From Leptospiraceae bacterium (GTDB taxonomy: Bacteria; Spirochaetota; Leptospiria; Leptospirales; Leptospiraceae): a stretch of DNA of 64,000 nucleotides. Where the stretch lies: positions 186,001-250,000 of the forward strand of contig JACKPA010000001.1 of the NCBI GenBank assembly GCA_024233865.1, written 5' to 3'. The notes under the pieces are model-generated. The model searched no databases. It saw only the letters and a list, made by a program, of their open reading frames with translations, and had not been told where the DNA came from. The translations under genes were made by a program, and so were the position numbers. Below are positions 8,671-17,899 of the stretch, piece after piece; within the stretch, counting starts at the first letter, position 1, and the number at the start of each line of letters is the position of its first letter.

Positions 8671-9594
8671 ATGAAAAGTTTTGCCCATAGGACCGATATA
8701 GGATTAGTAAGAGAACGTAACGAAGACGTATGCGAATCCTTTTCTATTAAAGTAAAAAATCAAGATATTTATTGTGCTATTTTGGCTGATGGAATGGGAG
8801 GGCACCAAGCTGGTGAGATAGCCTCTCAAATATTCTTAGAAATAGCCAAGGATATAATCCAATCTCTTGTTGCTAAAAATTTATCTTATGTAAATTGGCG
8901 AGCTGTGATTGAAAGTATATTTTTTCAAGCAAATCAGTTTATTTTTGATACTGCCAAACGAATCAACAAGGACGGAATGGGAACAACCGGTGTTATTACC
9001 ATTGTTGATGGGAATAAACTAATTGGAGGCTGGGTTGGTGACAGCCGAATTTACAGATACAGCAAAAAAAATTTACACCAACTTTCCAAAGATCATTCTA
9101 TTGTCCAATTGCTAATAGACAATGGACACATTGGGAAAGAAGAAGGGCGGTACCATCCCAAAAAACATATACTTCTCAGGGCAATAGGAACGTCTGCGGA
9201 CGAATGTTATCCTGACATAGTAGAGTATTCTTTACAATCCGAAGATTTGGTTCTTTTATGCTCGGACGGTTTGAGTGGAAAGCTATACGACGAGGAGATT
9301 GCCAGTATAATAGAATTTGGTTTGGATAAAGAAAGTCAGATACTACACAAATACAAAACCGATTCTGATAAAACCGTAGATTTAAAAGAGGAAATTCTAA
9401 AAAATGACCCTTTGTATTATATTACCGGTTTATTGATTTCCAAAGCCAAAGAGTATGGTGGCGAAGACAATATTTCGGTTTGTATGCTAAAGTCTGAGCA
9501 GCAAGGAAACAATTTTTGGGAAAATCTACGTAAGCTTTGGTCCAATTCCAATCGAAAAAAAACGGTTAAAATTCCTGTTTTACCGGATTTATGA
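8671..9594 (+). CDS. PP2C-family serine/threonine phosphatase
   Basis: 307 aa. Motifs in order: RTDIGLVRERNED (metal-binding Asp near residue 20), ADGMGGHQAGE (second metal Asp), GWVGDSRIYRY, LLCSDGLSG and GGEDNISV. Together these give the complete two-metal catalytic set of PrpC/Stp-type phosphatases. No membrane segment is visible; a 25-residue basic tail follows the domain. No Hanks-type kinase gene is beside it. The stop codon overlaps the ATG of the DUF4105 gene (ATGA), so the two are translationally coupled. Confidence 0.92.
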   Translation: MKSFAHRTDIGLVRERNEDVCESFSIKVKNQDIYCAILADGMGGHQAGEIASQIFLEIAKDIIQSLVAKNLSYVNWRAVIESIFFQANQFIFDTAKRINKDGMGTTGVITIVDGNKLIGGWVGDSRIYRYSKKNLHQLSKDHSIVQLLIDNGHIGKEEGRYHPKKHILLRAIGTSADECYPDIVEYSLQSEDLVLLCSDGLSGKLYDEEIASIIEFGLDKESQILHKYKTDSDKTVDLKEEILKNDPLYYITGLLISKAKEYGGEDNISVCMLKSEQQGNNFWENLRKLWSNSNRKKTVKIPVLPDL

Positions 9595-11462
9595 AAAAGT
9601 TTTTTTTGATGGTTCTTTTTTTCTTTTCTTTTCAAATTTTTCCTGATTCCAATGAACGCTTTATCGAATACCTATACATCAATGCCAATACGGGAGATTC
9701 TAGCGGTGGTCATTCGGCTCTGAAAATAGGTGATTTGGTCTACCATTTGCAATACTATCCAGATGAAATATTCCGTATCGAAAGGGAATATTGGGATGGC
9801 TTTTATTATTTATACGGAATTCAAGAAAATCGAACGACTTTTGTCCATAAAATCCAGGTATCTCAAGCTACCTGGGAAAAAGTTCGAAATAGACTAAATG
9901 TCGCTTTTCTTATACAAACCAAGCATCTAGATATACTCCAATCCTTAAAGTCAACCAAAGATATTTTTGAAGTCTTTTTATCCAAGGAAAAGAAGCTTAA
10001 ACTAAAAGGCTTAGGTTATTTTTCCAAGTCTCAAAAAAGTCCTAAATTAGTAGAATTGTACAATCAAGTAGAAACAATTTATGGGATAGGTTATATCAAC
10101 TCGTTAATATCTAATCTCAAGAAACAAATGAATAATTTGGAATACACACAAATTCCTATTGATGAAACGAAAATTTCCAAAGAAAACTACAACTACCAAG
10201 GTAATTTTGCTTCTGACACTTATTTAAATATCTTATATAAAATTCAAGCTTTGGAAATACTGAAAGAAGGAAGAGGCTTGGCTAGCCAAACATACTTTCC
10301 CGTTTATGACGATTTAAACAAAGCAGATTATAAGCCGTCCCAAACGGAAAGAGAATTGCTTGTACGATTTCAAACCAATTTGCAAAAAAACTTAACCCGT
10401 TTAATCCATTCAAAACGGGAAGATTGGGGTTATGCAATGCTTATTGGCATGGCAAGATTTCTCGTAATAAACAAATCTCTGGAAGAAAATAAGTTATATT
10501 TTTTGGATTGTTTTGGTAATTCTTACTTTCTCATAAAAAAAAAGGTTATATCCAACCTAAAGCACCATAAAAAGCTAAAGCATGATTCTTACCGCTTGTT
10601 TGAAGAAGCCAAAAGTCTATTTTTTTCCGATTTGGGAACCAATTTCGAATTGGACTATCAACTTTTGGAAGACGTTGCCAACAGATATGAAGAACTACGG
10701 AATGGAATCAACAAATTTATTCCAGTCAGGTCAATATCAGGGAAACTAATCCCCCAAAAAACAGGAGTCGTTTCTTTATTTCATAAGTTTCCTTCTCGCG
10801 ATAAGATAGAAGCAAATCTAAAAATTGCAAAAGAAAACGAGACAAAATACCAAAAGAAACTACAGGAAATTTATGATTACCATCTAATCAACAACAATTG
10901 CACAACGGAAGTCTTTACCTATTTGAATTCGGCTTTTCATTTCTCCCAAAAAGAATCGGAAAAAAGGCTGGGAGGATTCATACAAGGCAATGACCTTTTT
11001 GTTTTTGTTCCTTTTTATGCTTATTATAAGGTAGGGAAAAGTTATAACGTAAAATCTTCCAAAGAAATTTTGTCGGTTCGTAGAAAGATGGTGAAAAAGT
11101 TTGCGGAAAAAGGAAACGAATTTTGGGTGAAATTAAGAGAATCCAATACAATTACATCCAAGATTTACCAGTTCAATCCGGATGATTCTTGGTTTGTATT
11201 TTTTACCGATGATACCATTATTTTCAGACCTTTTATGGGATTTGTGAATCTACTGGTTGGAGTAACAGAAACCGGATACGGAATTTTTCAGCTCCCTTTG
11301 GATAAAGGTGATAGGTTGTTAAAAGGTCTAAAAGGAACTTTTTTTAGTCTGCCGGAGTTGGCGTTTTTTAATATAAGGAAAGGAACTTTTTCTATTTTAG
11401 ATAAAGACAAGCTCGAATGGCTACAAAAAGAAGCAAAAGAAGAGTTGAATCGCTCGGATTGA
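9591..11462 (+). CDS. Exported DUF4105 (Lnb-like) protein
   Basis: 623 aa. A signal peptide (about residues 1-19) is followed by a large soluble periplasmic region. SGGHSALKIGD (His41) and NNNCTTEVFTYLN (Cys437) are the two signatures of the DUF4105 family. Members include Lnb-type lipoprotein N-acyltransferases, in which the conserved His and Cys are catalytic on a papain-like fold. About 400 residues separate the two motifs. No C-terminal membrane helices are visible, unlike integral Lnb enzymes, so the activity may differ. It is coupled to the PP2C phosphatase upstream through ATGA. Family membership is likely; the enzymatic role is inference. Confidence 0.7.
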   Translation: MKKFFLMVLFFFSFQIFPDSNERFIEYLYINANTGDSSGGHSALKIGDLVYHLQYYPDEIFRIEREYWDGFYYLYGIQENRTTFVHKIQVSQATWEKVRNRLNVAFLIQTKHLDILQSLKSTKDIFEVFLSKEKKLKLKGLGYFSKSQKSPKLVELYNQVETIYGIGYINSLISNLKKQMNNLEYTQIPIDETKISKENYNYQGNFASDTYLNILYKIQALEILKEGRGLASQTYFPVYDDLNKADYKPSQTERELLVRFQTNLQKNLTRLIHSKREDWGYAMLIGMARFLVINKSLEENKLYFLDCFGNSYFLIKKKVISNLKHHKKLKHDSYRLFEEAKSLFFSDLGTNFELDYQLLEDVANRYEELRNGINKFIPVRSISGKLIPQKTGVVSLFHKFPSRDKIEANLKIAKENETKYQKKLQEIYDYHLINNNCTTEVFTYLNSAFHFSQKESEKRLGGFIQGNDLFVFVPFYAYYKVGKSYNVKSSKEILSVRRKMVKKFAEKGNEFWVKLRESNTITSKIYQFNPDDSWFVFFTDDTIIFRPFMGFVNLLVGVTETGYGIFQLPLDKGDRLLKGLKGTFFSLPELAFFNIRKGTFSILDKDKLEWLQKEAKEELNRSD

Positions 11463-11482
11463 CTAGGAAAAACTTCTCCTAG
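11463..11482. terminator. Hairpin between convergent genes
   Basis: CTAGGA (11463-11468) and TCCTAG (11477-11482) form a perfect stem between the ends of the DUF4105 and CPBP genes. The sequence that follows (GCGAGGGTAGTTTT) resembles 21500-21530 upstream of queE (AACTACTCCTAACGAAGGG), so it may belong to a second short dispersed repeat. Confidence 0.5.
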
Positions 11483-11504
11483 CGAGGGTAGTTTTCGTCT
11501 CAAA

Positions 11505-12404
11505 TTAACTTTCAATCGTTTTACTCCAAATATTTTCTTTTGTCCAGTATTTATCAATCAAAAAGATAACAACATTCAAAAGAGTCAAAAGAGCAAATCC
11601 AGAAATGCCTGTAATTCCTATTGTAAGATCGCTTCCACCAACTAAAAGCATCATCGAAAGACCAACGGTTCCATTTAAGGAACCATGCATTATTGCAGCA
11701 GCAATCACTGATTTTGATTTTAGGGTAATGTAAGCGAATATAGGACTTAAAAGAATACAAAAAAGGGTCATCATAAAAACTCCAGCAATAGGATGTGCAG
11801 GGTAATTATGTCCCATAAGTATGATTGGAAAATGCCATATACCCCACACAAATCCGGTTATCAACGATGCTTTCATAAAGTGAAGTTTCTTAAATTGATG
11901 CAATAAAAATCCTCGCCAACCTAATTCTTCGCCAAAAGCAAAGACTGCATTGATGGTGATTCCTGCAATTAAGCCTTGAACAAGAGTAATCAATGCCGGA
12001 ACAAATGGTGGAAGATTATGAACTTTTTCCGTTAGTTTTTCTAATTGATCGGGTGGCAAGGAAGTCGACATTTTTTCGATCAACCCACCCATTTCAGGAG
12101 ATATTGTAACACCAGGAATCAATAGCGCAACAAATATCACAAGAATATTTGCCACCGGTATCAATAGCCAAGCCACTAAAAACCATTTGTTTAATTTGAA
12201 TGAAATTAGTAGATTGTCTTTTACTTTTTCCTTATAAATTAATTTTTGAAGAAATAAAGCAACCAACATGGGAATTAACATATAGATTGCACCAAAAATA
12301 ATTGCTTGACTGCCCGAAAATTTAAATCCTGCTAACATAAAAGCAACTGCAAGTGCCCAGTTTAACAAGCATGTTATAATTATAAATGTAATCGCTCTTT
12401 TCAT
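11505..12404 (-). CDS. CPBP intramembrane glutamic protease
   Basis: 299 aa with about eight membrane helices. Motif 1 FGEELGWRGFL (Glu159, Glu160, Arg164), motif 2 GIWHFPI (His191) and motif 3 HGSLNG (His240, Asn244) give the full CPBP/Rce1-type active site within the membrane. Bacterial members include CAAX-like proteases and bacteriocin self-immunity proteins; the substrate here is unknown. It is transcribed alone, convergent with the DUF4105 gene. ATG start at 12404. Confidence 0.9.
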   Translation of the reverse strand: MKRAITFIIITCLLNWALAVAFMLAGFKFSGSQAIIFGAIYMLIPMLVALFLQKLIYKEKVKDNLLISFKLNKWFLVAWLLIPVANILVIFVALLIPGVTISPEMGGLIEKMSTSLPPDQLEKLTEKVHNLPPFVPALITLVQGLIAGITINAVFAFGEELGWRGFLLHQFKKLHFMKASLITGFVWGIWHFPIILMGHNYPAHPIAGVFMMTLFCILLSPIFAYITLKSKSVIAAAIMHGSLNGTVGLSMMLLVGGSDLTIGITGISGFALLTLLNVVIFLIDKYWTKENIWSKTIES

Positions 12405-12551
12405 TGTATTTTAGAATTACCTGTTTTTGGATATATTTTTTGTGCCTATCACAAATACAAATTTTATATAAAAATCTAAATATTTCTTGAATTAGTCTTA
12501 CCAATTAAATATATTCACTTTGTAAAATAAATATACGATGTTAAATGAAAG

Positions 12552-13298
12552 ATGCAAACAATCATAATAATAGATCAAGACACAGAATCTAATAGCCAAT
12601 TAGAAAAGATTTTAGCTCCCAGCTATAGGGTTATAGAAGCAAGTGACAATAAAAGAGGAATTGAATTTGTTAGATCAGCTCTACCGGATTTAATTATTGT
12701 TGGATTGGAAATAGAAGACTTAGAATCTTTTGATGCTCTAAAGCAGATTCAAAAGGACCCTATGATAAAAGACACACCGGTTTTAGGTTTGTTTAGAGAC
12801 GCGGATCGCAAATTCATTATTGATAGTAGCCGGAAATATGGAATTGTAGAGCATATTTTCAAACCGGTAAATAAATACGAATTAATTCCCAAAATAAAGG
12901 AGCTTATCGAAGTTTCCAAGCTAAACCAAAGTTCTAAAATTATATCCCGCAAAAACCATATCGTAGTAGAAAGACCACTTGATAATTTAATCAAAATTTC
13001 TTTTAAATCCGGCTTAAAAAAGTATGTTCTTCCGGAAATAAAAACCGTATTAAATCCGGAATTTTTAAAAGCCTTGTCAACCAAAGAATGTTGTTTGGAC
13101 ATTCGTGATCTTCCCGAGCTAACAAAAGAAGAAATGGGCATTTTGGATAAAATAATTCCGATTTTTGGAAACAAAAAAATATCGATTATTGCCGGAAAAC
13201 ACTTAGGCACGATCATATCCTCTAGCAATTTGGAAGAACGAACTCACATTTTTATGTCATTAGAGGATTTTGTTGTTTTTATAAAAAATAAATCTTGA
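12552..13298 (+). CDS. Receiver-like protein lacking the phospho-Asp, with STAS-like C-terminus
   Basis: 248 aa. Residues 1-120 have a CheY-like fold: acidic pocket start IIIIDQD and the conserved Lys in FKPVNKYEL. Where the phosphorylated Asp should be, the strand reads PDLIIVGLEIED, with Gly in its place, so classical phosphorylation is impossible. Residues 135-248 (CCLDIRDLPELTKEEMGILDKI, then KISIIAGKHLG) look like a STAS/anti-anti-sigma fold. It may act as a phosphorylation-independent scaffold or partner-switch protein. No partner gene is adjacent. The STAS assignment is by pattern only. Confidence 0.65.
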   Translation: MQTIIIIDQDTESNSQLEKILAPSYRVIEASDNKRGIEFVRSALPDLIIVGLEIEDLESFDALKQIQKDPMIKDTPVLGLFRDADRKFIIDSSRKYGIVEHIFKPVNKYELIPKIKELIEVSKLNQSSKIISRKNHIVVERPLDNLIKISFKSGLKKYVLPEIKTVLNPEFLKALSTKECCLDIRDLPELTKEEMGILDKIIPIFGNKKISIIAGKHLGTIISSSNLEERTHIFMSLEDFVVFIKNKS

Positions 13299-13305
13299 TA
13301 TTGTG

Positions 13306-13686
13306 TTATTTGCACAATATCACAATGGCAGTTGCATACGCGCCGCAGTGGCTAATGGAAACTGTAGAGGATGTATAACCTTTTTCCAAAAATAGTTCCT
13401 TTGCTCTTCCATACAATTGTAGTTTTTTTTTCCCATGGTGAATTCCACTTAGCTCGATTTCTCGCATATCTAGCATAACATTATCACCAGCATCAATCGC
13501 TTTGATAAAAGATTCTTTACACGCAAATCTACCACTTAAATAAGGGATCGGGTCTTTTTTTCCAAGACAATATTCAATTTCAATTTTTGAATATACCCTT
13601 TCCAAAAACCTTTCACCGTATTTTTGGTAAAGTTCAGCAATCCTTTTATTTTCAACAATATCATTTCCAACCGAAATACTATTCAT
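13306..13686 (-). CDS. acpS: Holo-[acyl-carrier-protein] synthase
   Basis: 126 aa from the ATG at 13686; an in-frame GTG lies two codons upstream. The enzyme moves 4'-phosphopantetheine from CoA to ACP. SVGNDIVENKRI holds the magnesium-binding Asp, FACKESFIKAI the conserved Glu and Lys, and VSISHCGAYATAIV the closing strand. AGGTG six bases upstream supports the ATG. The start lies inside the end of the YbbR gene (8-bp overlap), so the pair is translationally coupled and probably in one operand with flhA. Confidence 0.93.
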   Translation of the reverse strand: MNSISVGNDIVENKRIAELYQKYGERFLERVYSKIEIEYCLGKKDPIPYLSGRFACKESFIKAIDAGDNVMLDMREIELSGIHHGKKKLQLYGRAKELFLEKGYTSSTVSISHCGAYATAIVILCK

Positions 13687-14728
13687 AATCACCTGGTATT
13701 GTCATAGGAGGTTCCGGAATACCCGAATCATCTATAATTTCTTCTTCACTTGTCGCTTCTTCTACCGTCCCCCTATTCTTTATTTTATACTTGATCGTAA
13801 CTTTCTCCGGGATAACACTAAGAATTTCTATATTTTTTAACTTGGATCTTTTGATAATCTTAACAGGGACAGTATCCGGCTTATCATTCGGAATCATCCT
13901 TTGGTTAATCCTGTCGTATGCCCTGTAACAAGGAATAACCGCTTTAATTCCTTTGATTACCTGATGGCTATCTATGGAAACCGGTGAGTTGAATTTGATA
14001 GAAACAATTTCGGTTGACAACTCTGCTTCTAAATTTTTGTTGAGTCCGTCACAGGTCACGGGAAGCCCTTCATAGGTTTGCTCCCCAACCATAGAAGCTT
14101 CCTTTGTAATAATCACCTTTACTTGAGCTTCCCTAATTTGATCTGCCAATTTGATTCCATTTGGAAGGTCATCAATTTTGATATTTTTTATAAAAGTTTC
14201 CTTTCTCTCTTTTAGGGAAACTTTTCCAGCAATATATTTATTGTAATTATTCAAGATATCTCTTGAACCGGTAATTTTGATTGATGTTGGTTTTATGAAA
14301 TGATTCGTTTTTACATACCCACTAGGTGGTTGATCTTCTAAAATGACTTCCAAAGGAATTGTTTTCGAATACAGCTTTTCAACCTGTATATAAATTTTTC
14401 CGCCTAGATGGATTACATTTATACCATTAGGTGGTACACCTTCGATTTTTTTTACTTCAATGTAATTTTCTCCCGGGTATATTTCATTCGGATCAATTAC
14501 GATTTTCATAAATTGTACGTGGTAATTTACCAACTCCCTAAATCCTTCCACTCGAATGGGGTAAGTTTTGTCATTTTTAACATAAAGCAAATTACCTTTT
14601 AATTTTGGATATTCGATAGGTATATTTAGGGTTTTTACAACAATTTTTGAACTTTGTAAATTAATATAAAACAAAAGAGCAAGAATAAATGAGAGTAGCT
14701 TTATTTGCCAATGCTGAAAAATCTTCAA
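13679..14728 (-). CDS. YbbR-domain membrane-anchored protein (CdaR-like)
   Basis: 349 aa. One N-terminal membrane helix (about residues 8-25, IKLLSFILALLFYINL) precedes repeated YbbR beta domains (IPLEVILEDQPPSGYV, VPVKIIKR). In many bacteria YbbR/CdaR regulates the diadenylate cyclase CdaA, but no cdaA is present here. The frame opens with TTG at 14728 behind AAAGGA; no ATG is available. It is 25 bp downstream of flhA and overlaps acpS, suggesting a flhA-ybbR-acpS transcription unit. Confidence 0.8.
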   Translation of the reverse strand: MKIFQHWQIKLLSFILALLFYINLQSSKIVVKTLNIPIEYPKLKGNLLYVKNDKTYPIRVEGFRELVNYHVQFMKIVIDPNEIYPGENYIEVKKIEGVPPNGINVIHLGGKIYIQVEKLYSKTIPLEVILEDQPPSGYVKTNHFIKPTSIKITGSRDILNNYNKYIAGKVSLKERKETFIKNIKIDDLPNGIKLADQIREAQVKVIITKEASMVGEQTYEGLPVTCDGLNKNLEAELSTEIVSIKFNSPVSIDSHQVIKGIKAVIPCYRAYDRINQRMIPNDKPDTVPVKIIKRSKLKNIEILSVIPEKVTIKYKIKNRGTVEEATSEEEIIDDSGIPEPPMTIPGDYE

Positions 14729-14753
14729 CCAATTCCATCCTTTAAAGTAGAGT

Positions 14754-16880
14754 TTATAGTCCTTCCAAATGAGATTGCCTTGTTGTAGTTACAGTAGGCT
14801 CCGGTGGTAAAGAAACAACGGCATCTACAACCGTTTTGGTAGAAGAGTATATTTCTTCCACAGCAAGGACGGCAAAATTTCTGGGTGGAAATTCTTTGGC
14901 AAGCATATACGAAAACGGTAATCTCAATGGTCTACCAACTACAAAAATTGGAAACTTACCATCAGCGTGAAAACGATTGTATTCTTTACTGACCAAATCC
15001 ATCAACTTTTTATAGTATTCGGGAGGTAAAGAAATAATATTTCCCTCGATAGGGTCAACGACTACCGCTTTCCCCGTTCTTTCGGTTATCTTTGGGTCCA
15101 TGGTTATAACGTGCAAACGTCCATCAGGATTGAGATAGTCGTTGACAATTTGCCTGGAAATGGCTTGCCTAACATTTTCTGACAAAAAGAAAGGATCTCT
15201 TGATTTGGATTCATTGTTCGCAATTGCCTCTAAAATAGATGGTAAATTTTTAATACCTAGCCCTTCTCTAAGCAAATTTTGCAAAACTTGTTGAACAACA
15301 CCAAGGTCTACTTTTTTCTCTTCCAATTCTGCAACTAAAGTCGGGTGTGTATTTCTTTGGTGCTCAATAAGGTTTTTCACTTCTTCACGACCAAGTATAA
15401 TAGCAGCATTGCTAGATATGATTTCTTTCAGGTGTGTAACAATAATTGTAGAAGGATCAACTACGGTATAACCCTTATTCTCTGCTTCAATTTTTAGCTC
15501 CGGATCAATCCACTTGGCTCGATAACCAAAGGTTGGCTCAACAAACTCTTCTCCTTGTATAGTTTCTGTAACTTGTTTGCCACCTTCAATTGCCATCAAT
15601 TTGTCTGTTTTAATTTTACTTTCTCCAACTACAACCCCATTGATCTTGATGGCATAAGCATCGGGGTCCAATTCCAAATTATCCAAAATCCTAACTGCCG
15701 GAATAACCAATCCGATTTCCATAGCAAAACGCTTTCGTAAATTTGAAATTTGATCTAATAAAACACCGCCTTGGTTTGTGTCTACCAAGGGAACAAGGTT
15801 CAAACCCAATTCCACTTCTATAGGATCGGTTCTAAGTTCTTTGTAGTAGTCTGGTTTTTTTTCTACTTTGGTTTCGGATTCTTTTTTCTCTATGTTTTCG
15901 AGGGCTTTTTGAGCATTTTTTTCAATTGTGTATCCAAGATAAGCCAGTAATCCGGCAAAAATAATCAAAGAAATTCGAGGAAGACCGGGAATCAAAGCAG
16001 CCAACCCAAGTGTGGAGGCTACTACATACAAAATCCTGGGATTGTTAAAAAGTTGTAGCTTGAATTCTTGAGCCAGTTCAACGTCAGAGCCGGCTCTTGT
16101 TACAATCATACCAGTTGCGGTTGTAGTAAGTAAAGCCGGAATTTGAGAAACAAGCCCATCACCAATTGTAAATTTGCCATAAGTTTCAATTGCAGAAACA
16201 AAACTCTCCCCCCGGATGGACACACCAATAACAACACCTGCAATTAAGTTTATAGCGGTAATTATTAGTCCGGCACGAACGTCACCCTGGACAAACTTGC
16301 TTGCTCCATCCATAGAACCATAAAAATCAACTTCCCTTTGAATCTTTTTTCGTCTTGTTTTTGCTTCTTCTTCATTAATATTCCCGCTAGACAATTCCGT
16401 ATCAATAGCCATTTGCTTTCCAGGGAGAGCGTCTAAGGTAAATCTGGCAGCAACTTCAGAGATTCGAGTCGCACCTTTTGTAATAACAAGAATTTGAACA
16501 ATAATCAAAATTAAAAATATAATGAAACCTACAACGTATCGTCCCATTCCAGAGCCTTCTCCAACCACAAAAGTTCCAAAAGCATCAATCATGTAGCTAT
16601 TAACCCCTGGACCTTTGGAGAGAATTTGCCTGGTAGTGGAAACGTTTAAAGCGAGCCTGAATAGCGTAGTTATTAAAAGTAAATTTGGAAAAATGGAAAA
16701 ATCGGATGATTCTTTCATCGACATAGACGTGAGAAGAATGATTAGACCTATTCCGATGCTCACGATAATGAGTAAGTCTAAAATAAATCCGGGGAGAGGC
16801 ACAACAAGCATGGCAACAATGGTAACAGCTCCTATCCCCATTATTATATCTGATTCTCTATACCACTTTTTGTTCCCCAC
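14754..16880 (-). CDS. flhA: Flagellar export gate protein FlhA
   Basis: 708 aa. The N-terminal half has about eight membrane helices forming the proton-conducting ring of the flagellar export apparatus. It contains the FHIPEP-type cytoplasmic loop (FVQGDVRAGLIITAINLIAGVVIG region, about 205-230) and RFTLDALPGKQMAIDTELSSG. The C-terminal half (from about 350) is the cytoplasmic substrate-docking domain. Start is GTG at 16880 behind AGGAGGAGG. Length is normal. flhF and the fli cluster are not in the window. Confidence 0.96.
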   Translation of the reverse strand: MGNKKWYRESDIIMGIGAVTIVAMLVVPLPGFILDLLIIVSIGIGLIILLTSMSMKESSDFSIFPNLLLITTLFRLALNVSTTRQILSKGPGVNSYMIDAFGTFVVGEGSGMGRYVVGFIIFLILIIVQILVITKGATRISEVAARFTLDALPGKQMAIDTELSSGNINEEEAKTRRKKIQREVDFYGSMDGASKFVQGDVRAGLIITAINLIAGVVIGVSIRGESFVSAIETYGKFTIGDGLVSQIPALLTTTATGMIVTRAGSDVELAQEFKLQLFNNPRILYVVASTLGLAALIPGLPRISLIIFAGLLAYLGYTIEKNAQKALENIEKKESETKVEKKPDYYKELRTDPIEVELGLNLVPLVDTNQGGVLLDQISNLRKRFAMEIGLVIPAVRILDNLELDPDAYAIKINGVVVGESKIKTDKLMAIEGGKQVTETIQGEEFVEPTFGYRAKWIDPELKIEAENKGYTVVDPSTIIVTHLKEIISSNAAIILGREEVKNLIEHQRNTHPTLVAELEEKKVDLGVVQQVLQNLLREGLGIKNLPSILEAIANNESKSRDPFFLSENVRQAISRQIVNDYLNPDGRLHVITMDPKITERTGKAVVVDPIEGNIISLPPEYYKKLMDLVSKEYNRFHADGKFPIFVVGRPLRLPFSYMLAKEFPPRNFAVLAVEEIYSSTKTVVDAVVSLPPEPTVTTTRQSHLEGL

Positions 16881-17091
16881 CTAGGCTATCCTCCTCCTAA
16901 ATTTGTTTAAATTAGCAATAATTAAACCCATAACATAGGTAAAAATTAATATAAAAATTTGGAAGTACACAAAAGATCCAATCGTATAAAAACGTTTTTA
17001 GCAATATTGCCAAGATAAGTATATTTGCAAATAACATTTTATACTATGATTAATATGATTTTTAGGATTTGCACGTTAGATTAACTTAATT

Positions 17092-17838
17092 TCACTCCAA
17101 ATAAACATTCGCTTTTAAATAATCTATCAGCTGCTCTTTAAATTCATGTTTTAGAGTGGGTATGGTAAAAATAAATCGTTCAATTTCCTCAAATATGCCT
17201 TGGGGAATTTTATAATCCGAAACGAAAATCTCACTTTCCTTATTGTATTTGGAACCGTAATTTTCCTCTTCTAAAATAGGAGTGAATTTTAGCAAACGTC
17301 CGTTTTTACCCTCTAGCTCACTTCCCATAAAAACCAAATTAAAACGAACGAGTTTTTCTTCTTTGTAAATAAAATATAAAGAGAAATTTTCATTCCCCAT
17401 AAACCATTTGGGTTTACCATCCAAGGCGGGATTTAAGCAATTGTCATCCACTTCAATCAATTGCAGAGCTTGTAATTCAATAGTAAAATATTTCTTAATA
17501 AACTTTACAACTTCTTTCGTATCTGATAAAAAAGCGCAGCCTATAACATCTTCATTTGTGTGAACAATGCTCATGGAAACGTCAAATACATTTTCTCCAA
17601 AAATAAACGTTCCTTCTATTGGAGTTCCTTTTTTTGCCCATTTATCTTTTTTAGAATTGATAAATCCTACACCGGTAGAGGACAAATTGTATAGTTTTAC
17701 TTTTTCCAAGCCAAAATTAGGAGCAGAAAAATGGATTCCTTCCAACTCTTTTAATTTAATTCTAGGAGCTCTTTTGATGTATTGTTTAACTTGTTTTTTA
17801 GAAATGCTTAAATTTAGAAACTTTTTAATCCAATCCAT
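17092..17838 (-). CDS. PilZ-like domain protein
   Basis: 248 aa. IKRAPRIKL (about residues 21-29) supplies an RxxR-like motif, and NLSSTGVGFI (about 71-80) matches the DxSxxG motif of PilZ with Asn for Asp. A short beta barrel follows (VSMSIVHTNEDVIGCAFL). These are the cyclic di-GMP binding positions, so it may be a c-di-GMP effector, although the motif is imperfect. The C-terminal 120 residues are not recognised. It lies 200 bp upstream of flhA on the same strand and 60 bp after the SNF2 ATPase gene. Confidence 0.6.
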   Translation of the reverse strand: MDWIKKFLNLSISKKQVKQYIKRAPRIKLKELEGIHFSAPNFGLEKVKLYNLSSTGVGFINSKKDKWAKKGTPIEGTFIFGENVFDVSMSIVHTNEDVIGCAFLSDTKEVVKFIKKYFTIELQALQLIEVDDNCLNPALDGKPKWFMGNENFSLYFIYKEEKLVRFNLVFMGSELEGKNGRLLKFTPILEEENYGSKYNKESEIFVSDYKIPQGIFEEIERFIFTIPTLKHEFKEQLIDYLKANVYLE

Positions 17839-17899
17839 AATGGTCTATCAATCTCTTTTATAGTGTTATATTTTTGTCTTATAAAATTCAAGTATTTTT

